In this document: positions 11,138 through 23,637 of the stretch, piece after piece
How positions within the stretch are numbered: the stretch's first letter is position 1
How the letters are laid out: the number at the start of each line of letters is the position of its first letter
Source of the DNA: Cylicocyclus nassatus
Taxonomy: Eukaryota > Nematoda > Chromadorea > Rhabditida > Strongylidae
Direction of reading: 5' to 3'
DNA: 64,000 nt
Assembly (NCBI GenBank): GCA_958299035.1
Contig: CATQJL010000112.1
Location: 47,388,941-47,452,940, forward strand
Notes under the pieces: model-generated
What the model was told of the DNA's origin: nothing
The model's input: only the letters and a program-made list of their open reading frames with translations
Database searches by the model: none
Position numbers and translations under genes: made by a program

Positions 11138-14100
11138 TTAAGCAGGTAGCAATTTCTTGAGAGCAATTGGGCCGCAGATTATGGTGATGATGACGGCCAT
11201 GGATACCAGTGCTACTGCTAGCAGTGAGGTCTTCCAGCATTGTGCGAATACTTGAGCGATGTTGTTTAGGTCCGTGATGTTTATAAGATCCACATAGTTA
11301 ACGCTTTCTGTATGTGAGACATCAGCATGATCCTTCCACAACGAGTGATATTGCAGTGTGCCAGTGATAGGCATATCATGTATTGAGCCACACCGAGCAG
11401 AGCATTGTGCAGCGTAGTTGGCAGTTATAGAGTTGATCACAACTGTAGTGTTTGTTTTCTATGGTCCACAATCTATGGTGTAGTGATGGCAAGTGGTACC
11501 CAAGGCGACTGCTGTCGCAGCCAGCGTCAGAGCTGCCGGCAAAGCCGCTGCAGATGGTACAGTGATTACACTCGTCGTCTAGAATACCTGCCGAGAGGTT
11601 CTTTCGCACCTCGCCGCTCTGAGGTGCGATATCAGCCTTAGGAAAGCGTGATATGCTCGATATCTATATTATTTTGAAAGCAGAAAATTCATGTTTTTGA
11701 AAACATGCAAATAAACAAAGGTAAACGGAGAAGGTTTTCTAAAGGAAGATGACCACAAAATCAAACCACTTTGAAAACTCAAAGGAAGAGTAAAAAATTT
11801 AGGAAATCTTAGATTTCTAGCGATTTTTTTCTCGTACGTCGAAGAACGGACGAAAACAGTTACACGAAAAGTCATGGATATAACGGTAAGAAAACTTTGT
11901 CAAAATGATCATTTCATATATAATGATATTAAGCGAGCTAAATAAGGCAAAGTAGGTCAATCAAATTGAGTAGGTCAATGATAAAAGATGAAAATATGTC
12001 ACATCTACTGATATAGAAGGGAAAGTAAATCATCAAGAAACATGTAATATTTTAATCTACACAGTTCACTTTTCCAGAGATTTTGAGAAAATAAAAAAAT
12101 AATAATGAAAAAAGTGCAACTCGTTGCAAGATAATAAAAGTTCAAAATTAAAAAAAAACCACCGGTAACCTTTCAAAAGCGCATTTCGAATTCGAGGTGT
12201 TCATGGAAAAGTGAATATAATTTCTAAGAATTCTTTATTGGAAAGTTAAGGATCGTTAGAACTATAGCGTCAATGGACTATTATTGTACGTTGATTTTAA
12301 AATTTGTAACTAAAAAACTGTTTGATTTCCTATTTATTCATTTTTGCAATAGTTCGTGATATGAATACTCTCCGGTGTATTTTTGTACTCGACTGCTTGG
12401 TTTTCAATAAAATATGGCATCTCTTGCTGTTCAAAATGATATAGATATCGAGGATATCACGCTATCATTGACCTACTCAATTTGGTTGTCCTACTTTGCC
12501 TTATTTAGCTCGCTTAGCATCACTGTGTATAAAGTAATCGTTTTAAGAGAGAAATAATTTTGAAATTTAAAGATTTCTAAAATTTTCAGCTTCTGTTTCC
12601 TTTGATTTGAAGTGATTTGATTTTGTGATCTCATTCAGAAAAACCATCTTCTTTTGCCTTTGTTTATTTGCATGTTTACCAAAAAATAAATTTTCTTCTG
12701 TCTGAAATGATATAGATATCAAGGATATCATGCTTACCTGAGGCTGATATCGCACATCAGAGCGACGAGATGCGAGAAAACCTCTCGGCAGGAGTTTCAG
12801 ACGACAAGCGTAATTACTGTAACATCTACAGCGGTTTTGTCAGCAGCTCTGGCGGCTGGCTGCGGCAGCAGTCGGCTGCCCGGGCACCACATGCACGCAT
12901 CCCCTTCTAGTATCGCATTGATTTTGGAGGTGCAAGTAAAGACGGCTTTTGCTCCTTGAAGACAGTTGTAGCATCCTTTCGCTTGCGTTACCTGGACATC
13001 GCAGCTAGTGGGAACGATGACTGTAGCTGTTTTCCATTGCGCAATCGTTGCTATGGAAATTTCAGCAAGGGATGCATGACTCAGCATGGTTACTGAGCCC
13101 AAATCAGCTACCAGAGAAAATTCCGAGTTGAGTATTGGTAAGCGAGTGTCCAGGGGTGACATTCTTTCAGTAATGTTGATATTTTCACAGCGACACAAAA
13201 CTGTTGTGGTTTTGGATGTGCATTTGCAAGTGTCCATAACTCGGCATTTCGTCAGATTCTTTGCCGTTACTGAAGAGTTGCACTTAACCGAGAAGATGTC
13301 ATCAGGTAAGGATGTTATTGTAGCCGGATCGCTTTGGTTGTATACTTGAAAAAATCGCCTGTCCAGTATAGAAATTGTGGGAGCGGTAATGAAACGAGTA
13401 TGAAGTTCATCCTATCAAATTGTACAGTTTCTTGTGGCGAGAAATCCATTTCCTTTGTAATCTCTCTTCCAGTATCGAAACTCAAATGTGCGCATAGTCG
13501 TGCAGTTTTGTTCCATACTGGACATGAAAATATTTGTATATGAGGTCGTCTTCCGGTGTGGGGTAGGTACGAGAGAAAAGACAGCCCGGCATGGATAGAA
13601 GGCAGCCGCAACCGATCCCTCCGCAGGATTCTTGGCATCGTGCAATTCCAGGAAAGTGGTAGGAACTCAGGAATGTAGGAATTTCGGCCTGTGGTGCGAC
13701 ACTCGTGCTGCGTGCAGCTTCCAGCACGAGCACAGCGTTTTGACGATATTGTCCTTAGTTCAGTATTTCTTGTGAAAAAGTGGGTGACAGGGATACAGTC
13801 ATATATAATGCTGTCAAGCTTCAATGCATTGTCGCTATGAACTCATCCTTGTATACAATCTTCATGCAGACTTCTCGTTTGAAGTTGCTCATCGTGAACG
13901 TGTGCATTTCGACACTTCTGCATCTTGCGACTTTACTGTAACCATCACAGATCGCGTCTATGGTGTTGAGAACCTGGGTGTGCTGGCAGCAGTTTGCTGT
14001 AGCCAGAATGGACAAAACGAAGAGAAGCTTTGGGCGCGTTGACTGACCACCAGAAGTCCTTCGCTGGCGGGTGTCCATAGGTTTCCTTGACTGCATCTCC

Positions 14101-14782
14101 AAAGTAACGGCTAGAACTGGAGGCGTTGTATTATCCGCGGTGCGTGCCTTGTACAGGCTTCATCTTCGTTTAAGCAGAAGTATCGTGCTTGCGCCGAGAT
14201 ATGCGTAGGCAATAGTGAGTAATGCAATGATGTAAAGCATCCTGGTTACCACTGCAATCGTGGTTGTTGGAAAACATCGTGGATTTCCCAGAAGGAGAGG
14301 ACAGAAGGTGCAATGTATGGAATTGCACACGGATTGTTCTGGGCACTTGACTTCTTCTTCTTGCTGAATGATGTTGATGATACCACGCCATCTAACGGAG
14401 TATGGGCTGGTTATTTGGTTCGGGTTATTGTTATTGGCAAGAGGTAACCGTGTAGTGGTAGTTGGCTTGGATGAATAGCCTGACAGTTCATGTAATTTAT
14501 GCATACCTCGCTCTTGATGTTGTCGTCAAGGGATCTCACATCAAGAACAAAGCCAGTATCCGTGCATTTGAGTATCGTACTCTCTACAGAGGTGAGTAGT
14601 GAGCACACTGCTAGGGCTAGTAGCATGATTGGAGCCTTTGATATGGCGAGTCGCGGTCGAAGAATTGCCATGTTCTCGCTGTAGTTAACAGGCCTTTTTG
14701 CTTTCCGCGCTAAACGTGATCGTTTTGTATCGTTTTTGTAGTTCTTGGAATGGCTCACTGCATTGCAGTTGTTCGTCTTCAT
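11138..14782 (-). pseudogene. env-like glycoprotein gene (phlebovirus G2-like), broken
   Basis: Membrane-fusion glycoprotein carried by env-bearing BEL elements of nematodes. The minus-strand frame from 14782 overlaps the last ~98 nt of pol, has a basic run and a hydrophobic signal segment, then a cysteine-rich ectodomain (about 14100-12800) whose Cys spacing resembles phlebovirus G2-type glycoproteins. The last ~35 residues (to the stop at 11138) hold a clear transmembrane anchor and a short basic tail. Breaks: frameshifts near 14100-14400 and 13500-13700, and the foldback insertion at about 11490-12870. Family assignment rests on Cys pattern and context only. It is not functional as it stands. 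Confidence 0.6.
11490..12870. repeat. ~1.4 kb foldback inside the env-like gene
   Basis: Long imperfect inverted repeat. Outer arms share TGCGATATCAGCC / GGCTGATATCGCAC and env-derived sequence (11500-11640 against 12740-12870). Inner arms share AAGCGAGCTAAATAAGGCAA (11931) and its complement (12510), with a CATGCAAATAAACAAAGG pair between. The outermost part is an inverted copy of the env coding sequence itself, so the structure includes host-site sequence and not only a transposon. Confidence 0.75.
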
Positions 14783-17700
14783 GTAGAATTTCCGTCACTG
14801 CGTTAGGAGAAGTGGAAGGTATCTCCAATGGAATAAGGCGATTGATAGGGCGGTGGATGTGCCTTCCGCTGCTTGTTTTAAGTATGGCGCTTCTGATTTC
14901 GCCGTCTCTGCTTGTGATCAGCTCTTGAATAAGACTCATTGGCCAGTGATTTCTAGACATTTTTAAGTCATCATCAATGAGACGATGTCTCCAATTTGAG
15001 GAAGATTGTTAGCAGACTTGTAGTTGCTTCCATACAACACATGGCGGTCGCGTAATTCCGCAAGGTACTCGCTTTTCTATCTGTCCCAAAACTTCGCTGT
15101 AAGCTTTTCAGCTCCAGAAATAGCTCTCTTTGCATCGTATTGGGTGGAAAGTTCTGGATTTGGTTGGTATGGTGGGTCTTCCTGGCTCTCGTCGTCTAGT
15201 GATGATTTCCATGCCGTGTCGTATGTTTTTGTAGATGAAGTCAACGGGACGAAGCACATCATTCACGTCATAATTTTCTCCTATGACTGTGAGTGGTCGG
15301 GAATTAACGGCGGACTCGATTTCGTAAGGTACCGTGCAAAAGATTTCTTCAGAAATTTTTCGTCGTCTTATTGTTTTGAGCAGCGTCCTCTTGACGGTTC
15401 CAATCCTTCGTTCCCATGTTCCTCCCATTCAGGGAGACGCTGGAGTTATGAAGTTCCATTGTACGTTGTGCTTTGCAAGAAATAATGAGAATTTCAGCAT
15501 AGCGGAGTTTCGTTGCGTCGAAGTATGGTCTCAGTCAAGCGAAAGTTGGTGCCATTATCGCTCAGCATTCTCAATGGGACACCTCTTCTTGAAAAGAACC
15601 GCTTGAAGGCTAGGAGGAAATTTCTTGACAGATCTTTCCCTACTTCCAAGTGAACCATCCGTGTTACAGGCAGGTAAATAACACCACGTAGCGTTTTTCA
15701 TCTTCATTGCTGCATTTCTGATGGTTACTGGTCTCATCAAGTTTACGCCGGTAAAGCTGAATGGTAGTGCTTTTGTGCCTCTTTCGGATGAGTGGAGCGA
15801 AGTGTGGGTACTCGTAGGGAACAATGTTGTGCTTTTGACATGTGACGCAGTTACAAATGGTCTTTTTGCAAAGGCTTGTATCTGCTGGTATCCAAAATCT
15901 TTTGCGAAGGGCGTTAATCAGTTGATTAGTGCCACAATGGAACAGAGTTTTGTGTAGATCCTCTGCTCTTCTGGTGTCTAATGGTCCTTTTCGGGGAAGG
16001 TATATAGGATTCACTGTGTCGTAGTCCAACTCTGAGTTTTGTAAACGGCCGAATTTTATAGCGCGTCCTTGTGCATCGTTTTTTACGTTCTCATTTTTGC
16101 AGCTCTTCATCATCGATTGCAAGTTAGACTGCCGTTATTCTTCTTAAAGTAGATGGCGCTCTGCTACGATCATCTCTTGAGCATTTGGGATATCATCAAA
16201 TGTTTCACATTCTTTAGCAAGTGGATAGAATCTGCCTTTGCTAGTCTTCCGTATGAATCGCAAGGAGTAAGCAACGATTCGTTTCAGCTTGTCGTAACTG
16301 CATATACGCTCAATAGGCCAAGTTCTCGGCTTCTTATTTTCCGGAATAAACGGTGCTACCATCGTGCTGAGAATTGCGAAGCAGTCTCCAATCATGCTAC
16401 TAGCTAGGGCTAGTAGCATGATTGGAGCCTTTGATATGGCGAGTCGCGGTCGAAGAATTGCCATGTTCTCGCTGTAGTTAACAGGCCTTTTTGCTTTCCG
16501 CGCTAAACGTGATCGTTTTGTATCGTTTTTGTAGTTCTTGGAATGGCTCACTGCATTGCAGTTGTTCGTCTTCATGTAGAATTTCCGTCACTGCGTTAGG
16601 AGAAGTGGAAGGTATCTCCAATGGAATAAGGCGATTGATAGGGCGGTGGATGTGCCTTCCGCTGCTTGTTTTAAGTATGGCGCTTCTGATTTCGCCGTCT
16701 CTGCTTGTGATCAGCTCTTGAATAAGACTCATTGGCCAGTGATTTCTAGACATTTTTAAGTCATCATCAATGAGACGATGTCTCCAATTTGAGGAAGATT
16801 GTTAGCAGACTTGTAGTTGCTTCCATACAACACATGGCGGTCGCGTAATTCCGCAAGGTACTCGCTTTTCTATCTGTCCCAAAACTTCGCTGTAAGCTTT
16901 TCAGCTCCAGAAATAGCTCTCTTTGCATCGTATTGGGTGGAAAGTTCTGGATTTGGTTGGTATGGTGGGTCTTCCTGGCTCTCGTCGTCTAGTGATGATT
17001 TCCATGCCGTGTCGTATGTTTTTGTAGATGAAGTCAACGGGACGAAGCACATCATTCACGTCATAATTTTCTCCTATGACTGTGAGTGGTCGGGAATTAA
17101 CGGCGGACTCGATTTCGTAAGGTACCGTGCAAAAGATTTCTTCAGAAATTTTTCGTCGTCTTATTGTTTTGAGCAGCGTCCTCTTGACGGTTCCAATCCT
17201 TCGTTCCCATGTTCCTCCCATTCAGGGAGACGCTGGAGTTATGAAGTTCCATTGTACGTTGTGCTTTGCAAGAAATAATGAGAATTTCAGCATAGCGGAG
17301 TTTCGTTGCGTCGAAGTATGGTCTCAGTCAAGCGAAAGTTGGTGCCATTATCGCTCAGCATTCTCAATGGGACACCTCTTCTTGAAAAGAACCGCTTGAA
17401 GGCTAGGAGGAAATTTCTTGACAGATCTTTCCCTACTTCCAAGTGAACCATCCGTGTTACAGGCAGGTAAATAACACCACGTAGCGTTTTTCATCTTCAT
17501 TGCTGCATTTCTGATGGTTACTGGTCTCATCAAGTTTACGCCGGTAAAGCTGAATGGTAGTGCTTTTGTGCCTCTTTCGGATGAGTGGAGCGAAGTGTGG
17601 GTACTCGTAGGGAACAATGTTGTGCTTTTGACATGTGACGCAGTTACAAATGGTCTTTTTGCAAAGGCTTGTATCTGCTGGTATCCAAAATCTTTTGCGA

Positions 17701-19973
17701 AGGGCGTTAATCAGTTGATTAGTGCCACAATGGAACAGAGTTTTGTGTAGATCCTCTGCTCTTCTGGTGTCTAATGGTCCTTTTCGGGGAAGGTATATAG
17801 GATTCACTGTGTCGTAGTCCAACTCTGAGTTTTGTAAACGGCCGAATTTTATAGCGCGTCCTTGTGCATCGTTTTTTACGTTCTCATTTTTGCAGCTCTT
17901 CATCATCGATTGCAAGTTAGACTGCCGTTATTCTTCTTAAAGTAGATGGCGCTCTGCTACGATCATCTCTTGAGCATTTGGGATATCATCAAATGTTTCA
18001 CATTCTTTAGCAAGTGGATAGAATCTGCCTTTGCTAGTCTTCCGTATGAATCGCAAGGAGTAAGCAACGATTCGTTTCAGCTTGTCGTAACTGCATATAC
18101 GCTCAATAGGCCAAGTTCTCGGCTTCTTATTTTCCGGAATAAACGGTGCTACCATCGTGCTGAGAATTGCGAAGCAGTCTCCAATCATGCTACTAGCTAG
18201 GGCTAGTAGCATGATTGGAGCCTTTGATATGGCGAGTCGCGGTCGAAGAATTGCCATGTTCTCGCTGTAGTTAACAGGCCTTTTTGCTTTCCGCGCTAAA
18301 CGTGATCGTTTTGTATCGTTTTTGTAGTTCTTGGAATGGCTCACTGCATTGCAGTTGTTCGTCTTCATGTAGAATTTCCGTCACTGCGTTAGGAGAAGTG
18401 GAAGGTATCTCCAATGGAATAAGGCGATTGATAGGGCGGTGGATGTGCCTTCCGCTGCTTGTTTTAAGTATGGCGCTTCTGATTTCGCCGTCTCTGCTTG
18501 TGATCAGCTCTTGAATAAGACTCATTGGCCAGTGATTTCTAGACATTTTTAAGTCATCATCAATGAGACGATGTCTCCAATTTGAGGAAGATTGTTAGCA
18601 GACTTGTAGTTGCTTCCATACAACACATGGCGGTCGCGTAATTCCGCAAGGTACTCGCTTTTCTATCTGTCCCAAAACTTCGCTGTAAGCTTTTCAGCTC
18701 CAGAAATAGCTCTCTTTGCATCGTATTGGGTGGAAAGTTCTGGATTTGGTTGGTATGGTGGGTCTTCCTGGCTCTCGTCGTCTAGTGATGATTTCCATGC
18801 CGTGTCGTATGTTTTTGTAGATGAAGTCAACGGGACGAAGCACATCATTCACGTCATAATTTTCTCCTATGACTGTGAGTGGTCGGGAATTAACGGCGGA
18901 CTCGATTTCGTAAGGTACCGTGCAAAAGATTTCTTCAGAAATTTTTCGTCGTCTTATTGTTTTGAGCAGCGTCCTCTTGACGGTTCCAATCCTTCGTTCC
19001 CATGTTCCTCCCATTCAGGGAGACGCTGGAGTTATGAAGTTCCATTGTACGTTGTGCTTTGCAAGAAATAATGAGAATTTCAGCATAGCGGAGTTTCGTT
19101 GCGTCGAAGTATGGTCTCAGTCAAGCGAAAGTTGGTGCCATTATCGCTCAGCATTCTCAATGGGACACCTCTTCTTGAAAAGAACCGCTTGAAGGCTAGG
19201 AGGAAATTTCTTGACAGATCTTTCCCTACTTCCAAGTGAACCATCCGTGTTACAGGCAGGTAAATAACACCACGTAGCGTTTTTCATCTTCATTGCTGCA
19301 TTTCTGATGGTTACTGGTCTCATCAAGTTTACGCCGGTAAAGCTGAATGGTAGTGCTTTTGTGCCTCTTTCGGATGAGTGGAGCGAAGTGTGGGTACTCG
19401 TAGGGAACAATGTTGTGCTTTTGACATGTGACGCAGTTACAAATGGTCTTTTTGCAAAGGCTTGTATCTGCTGGTATCCAAAATCTTTTGCGAAGGGCGT
19501 TAATCAGTTGATTAGTGCCACAATGGAACAGAGTTTTGTGTAGATCCTCTGCTCTTCTGGTGTCTAATGGTCCTTTTCGGGGAAGGTATATAGGATTCAC
19601 TGTGTCGTAGTCCAACTCTGAGTTTTGTAAACGGCCGAATTTTATAGCGCGTCCTTGTGCATCGTTTTTTACGTTCTCATTTTTGCAGCTCTTCATCATC
19701 GATTGCAAGTTAGACTGCCGTTATTCTTCTTAAAGTAGATGGCGCTCTGCTACGATCATCTCTTGAGCATTTGGGATATCATCAAATGTTTCACATTCTT
19801 TAGCAAGTGGATAGAATCTGCCTTTGCTAGTCTTCCGTATGAATCGCAAGGAGTAAGCAACGATTCGTTTCAGCTTGTCGTAACTGCATATACGCTCAAT
19901 AGGCCAAGTTCTCGGCTTCTTATTTTCCGGAATAAACGGTGCTACCATCGTGCTGAGAATTGCGAAGCAGTCT
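14610..19973 (-). repeat. exact 1793-bp tandem triplication of the integrase block
   Basis: Units at 14610-16402, 16403-18195 and 18196-19973. All ORFs repeat with a spacing of exactly 1793 and identical translations. Unit 3 runs into the rest of pol on its right; unit 1 runs into env on its left. The two internal junctions (16386-16427 and 18179-18220) are 42-bp palindromes: 19 bp of the start of the unit are present as an inverted copy (CTCCAATCATGCTACTAGC) directly before it. At each junction the env start is fused to upstream pol in a 143-codon chimeric frame. Confidence 0.93.
18271..19973 (-). pseudogene. pol 3' part: H2C2 site, integrase and DUF5641-type tail (unit 3)
   Basis: On the minus strand: an N-terminal RNase H/IN linker; an H2C2 zinc site with His pair in a DLHKTLFHCG context and a CVTCQK Cys pair; the start of the catalytic core (TGVNLMRP, where BEL integrases normally have Asp at the position occupied here by Asn); the GGTWERRIG segment followed by NSRPLT and LRPVDF; and a DUF5641-like tail with WPMSLIQELITSRDGEIRSA and HRPINRLIPLE. 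These join retroelement DNA to target DNA. Frames are interrupted between the zinc site, the core and the tail. The same segment is repeated identically at 16478-18180 and 14685-16387. Confidence 0.85.
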
Positions 19974-21121
19974 TCTTCTTCCTCTACTTCTCTGGTTATG
20001 CATTCTATGCGGCGAGTGGGCCAATGTTGCTCGCGTCGATTGAGCCATTGTGGACCGTGGAACCATATGTGATCTAAGGCTTCCGTTCGTGAGAGGTCCC
20101 GTGTTGCATAATCGGCAACATTTTTTCAGTGGGAATATGATTAAAGTGAACATGTTGGTACTGTTCAAGACGTTCTCTAGTTAATTGTACCTTTTGCGTC
20201 AATGTGGTAACAAGAGACGGAAGTCGTTTTTTGGAGTGGATCCAAGCGAGGGCTATAGTGGAGTCGCTTAACAGATTTATCTTGTCGAACTTCAAGCCGC
20301 TCTTTGTAACAATGTATTCCAGCATATTCATACCAATGAATATGGCTAAGAATTCAAGCTTGGGGATTGTTTGGGTTTTTCCAATGGGAGATACCTTTGA
20401 CTTTGCATATGTAGTCTTGTGTAATGTTGTTCTTCATCCGTTTCAGTCGTGATATAAGCTGCACAAGCATAGACTCTCTTTGAGCTATCGAACATCGAAA
20501 GTGTGCGGGTCTTGCATCCTTCTTGTTTTGTTACTCGTCTTGGTAGTGTCACGGAGAAGTTGGTCATGTTTTTCACAATTGCTCCAGATCTCACAGTCCT
20601 CTTTTAATAATTGATCGTCCCATCCTAACTTCTTCTTGTGCAAATCTTGAAGGAAGGTTTTTGCGTTGGTAAGAGAGGCGTAAGTAATCCTAGCGGATCA
20701 AAACAAAGTCCATTGATCTGGCTGAGAACGAGACGTTTGCAAGATTGTGCTTGCGTTTTCGAGGCGCAGACAAGACTTAATTGGTCGACGTTGCTGTGCC
20801 AGTGTAGTCCTAGCGCTTTCATGGCAATGGAAGCAGCTCTATCTTGCGACGGGATTTTGTTGTTCACTTCAGGACAGTTGGAAATGTAATCCCGGAAATT
20901 CATTCCAACTTTGCCGAACACGTCTTTGGATTCGAGATATATCGCGAAATCTTTGTCGGTTTTTCCTTTCAGTAACACATTGTCCACATACAGCATATCC
21001 GATATCTCTTGAAACGTATCGCTTGTGAAGGATTCAAGATGCTTTAAAAGTGCCTGATTCAGTATTGCTGGTCCAGCGTTGATTCCGAATGGTACTCGGC
21101 AAAACCTGTAGTATTTGATAT
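19974..21121 (-). pseudogene. pol middle part: RT palm/thumb and RNase H
   Basis: Minus-strand frames contain the RT segment RFCRVPFG, the catalytic YVDN motif (a YVDD variant; near 20993), a BEL-type thumb segment with LGLHWHSNVDQL and FDPLGLLTP, then RNase H with DSSKRVYACAAY and SDSTIALAWIHS. RT copies element RNA and RNase H removes it. The upstream RT region, including catalytic motif A, is missing: the flank on the other side of the 21122-23637 insertion resumes in the protease/RT linker. Frameshifts separate the blocks. Confidence 0.85.
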
Positions 21122-21770
21122 ACTATAGTGTGGACCCCGGCCAGCTTCCCATAGGTACCTCCGCGGCGCACCCGCAGTGCGTGCATTTCTTAATGCTTCT
21201 CACCTCACTTATGGACGATAGAGCATACCTACGCACCATAGGAGAGAATTGAGAAGTGGAAACCCGTAAATTTACTTCGAAAGGAACGTATGCAAGAATA
21301 AAACGCACGCAACCTCCATTAGTACCTCAAATTCAATTAATGGCTGCAAATTTCAGACTCGCACCGATGGAAAAGCGGTGAAAAGTAAAGTTAAAGTAGA
21401 AAAAGAACAATAGAATTTCTCAAAACGTTTTTCTTAGTAAACTTAGAAACCAGAATGGTAAAATAACTCAAAAAATGTGTATATTTCCGTAAACAAATCC
21501 CTACCGGTTTCTCGAAAGGTTTCTCTTTCTCTCGTTTCTCAATTTGTCTTGATACACTGTCTACACAGTAAAAATCAAGCCGAAAGGGACTCTTATTTAA
21601 TACAAAAAGCTTTTGGAGGAATATTTTCTTAGAATACACCTCATCTCTCGGGGAAAAAAAGGAAAAACACAACACTAATACTCAAGACCGAAGCTCTCAG
21701 GCCTAATAGAACACGTAAAACTTCGTCACTGGTTATGCGATTGGTTTATACCTGAAATAGAGGGAATATA

Positions 21771-23505
21771 TTAGGTTGTCCTGAAAGTTTTGTCGGTTTC
21801 TCATCGCGCACTAAGACCCACAGAACACCAATCCATGGACGATCTAGGTATTATTTAATTCATATTTTTATCCTCTTCCTTACAGCTATATTTGCTGTCT
21901 GATCTACTCCGTCTTTGCGATGTTATCGTCACGGCTTTTCGAGCAGCTTTACAGTATTGTCAAACCCTTTCTGAATTTTGAAAATTTTTATTTTGGTATT
22001 TCTAAAGAGCGCTGGTGACTGTTATGTAGAGCAAACCTTTGGCTACATCGTTATATTTTGGATACTGGCCTCTCCTCTCGCCACCACTGAGCGCCGTTAT
22101 ATTTTCGCATTCCTTTTTCTGGATTCCTTCAGCAACTGGACCTCCGTCACGCATGAGGTTAAGGATAGCAGGGACGCAGAAAACTCTGCCGTAGCGCTTG
22201 GAAGGATCCAGCGCATATTATAGTAAGGATTACATGGAGCGCGTTTAACAAGTCCGTAATGATAATTTACAGGGTGTCCCAGAACATGAACACTGTTTGA
22301 TCGTCAATAACTCTGTTGCTTTCATGTCTTTCGCCGAGCTTGAGGCACCATTCTGTAGAGCGGGGTTCAACTTAGATTTGTAGTATGGAGCGAATCGTCG
22401 ATATCTCTTCATTACTGTAGGATTACGGTAAGAATTTCTAGCATGTAGATCCAGTGTGAAATATGCCATTTAACAAATTTTTTACAAAAAACCTGAAAAA
22501 TCGTGTACTAGGGTTTTCGTGCATGCTGATTCCACTACACAACTTTTTACAAGTGGTTTGAGCTTTTTTGACGGTGTAATCACACTTCTGACAAATGCTG
22601 GAAATTCAGTCATTACGGTTTACCTGGGATAACCTTGGGAAGCATCACAGCGAAGTGAAATTTTCATACTTGAAATCAGCGGCTTATATTATCGTAGTAT
22701 AAAAGTTTTTGGCTTGTTTGGTTTTGTTCCGAGGAGAATATGGCCTTCAACGGCCTAAAGTCCTTGTCGAAGTTCCTACCGTAGTCCTACAGTAATGTAG
22801 AGATATCGACGACTCGCTCCATACTGTAGATCTGAGTCAAACCTCGCTCTATAGAATGGTGCCTCCAGCTCGGCGAAAGACATGGAAGCAAGAGAGTTAT
22901 TAACAATCAAACAGTGTTCACATTTTTTTGGGACATCCTGTATTTAAGAAAAACCAAGGCATTTTGATTACGTGTAACACTTAAAAGTACCGAAAACTCC
23001 AAAAAGTGTTTTCAAAGCAGATCAGACTTGGATAGGTTGCATAAATAATGTTCATTAACAAACAAGTACCAATTCGCAAAAACTCTGAAAGCTTCCCTGT
23101 TTTTGCTGCAGTTGCGTGTTTCATGACTTTGCCAAAATCGAGACCTTAGAAGAAATGATTTTTTTAAGCTAAAAACAGCAGATTGGGAGAATCTAAAAAC
23201 ACTACCATTAATCTGAGAATTGCTTTATCTGTTCCGTACTTAAACGTTTCCGAAATTTTGAAATGAATTTGTGAAAATTAGCCAAACTTTGAGCAGATAA
23301 AACCAAACTTTGAGTAGATAAAAATGACGGGTGAAAAATTTTAAAAGTTATCAAAAAACGAATGCAGGATTATGGTTAGAAAATGTAACATTTAGAAAGA
23401 GAAGGAAAGGCTGCATCGAATGCATGTTGAAACTCCTTCAGATCTTTATTGTGTGTGGTTTTATAGCGATTTGAAAAAACCGACAAAACTTTCGGGGCAA
23501 CCTAA
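21771..23505. mobile_element. mariner-type element nested in the TIR element
   Basis: Ends TTAGGTTGTCCTGAAAGTTT and the complement of a matching right end (AAACTTTCGGGGCAACCTAA), with TA on both sides. TTAGGTTG termini and TA duplications are typical of mariner/Tc1-like transposons. I find no intact transposase; the interior is interrupted by a further element at 22270-22940. Confidence 0.8.
22270..22940. mobile_element. GGGTGTCCCA-type foldback, nested in the mariner
   Basis: Ends CAGGGTGTCCCAGAACATG and ..TTTTTTTGGGACATCCTG with TA on both sides. The inverted arms are about 170 bp. It belongs to the same family as 40131-40792 and the split copy at 6088-8805. Non-coding; it is the innermost layer of four nested elements. 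Confidence 0.85.
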
Positions 23506-23637
23506 TAGTAAAACAAAAACAAGAAAATGAGAGAAAAGCAAGAAATTCCATCGACAGGAGGCGCGCTGAAGGCGTGCGTTGCGGATGCGTCGCGCAGGTA
23601 CCTATGGGAAGCTGACCGGGGTCCACACTATATATTT

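Larger units (their letters stand above)
21122..23637. mobile_element. 2.5 kb TIR element inserted in BEL pol
   Basis: Inverted ends TATAGTGTGGACCCCGGYCA continuing through GCTTCCCATAGGTACCT for about 60 bp, flanked by TA. Without the nested mariner the element is about 780 bp and non-coding. It sits where the RT fingers and palm should be, and the intervening RT sequence is lost, so the insertion was accompanied or followed by a deletion. Confidence 0.8.

Noticed and set aside
15024..15485. 153-codon plus-strand ORF, repeated at 16817 and 18610
   Set aside because: It lies antisense to the integrase C-terminal region on the minus strand, and its repetition follows the 1793-bp duplication. 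No motif of its own.
14610..19973. Regular repeats considered as a CRISPR-like or satellite array
   Set aside because: The unit is a 1793-bp retroelement coding block, not short repeats with spacers; the organism is eukaryotic.
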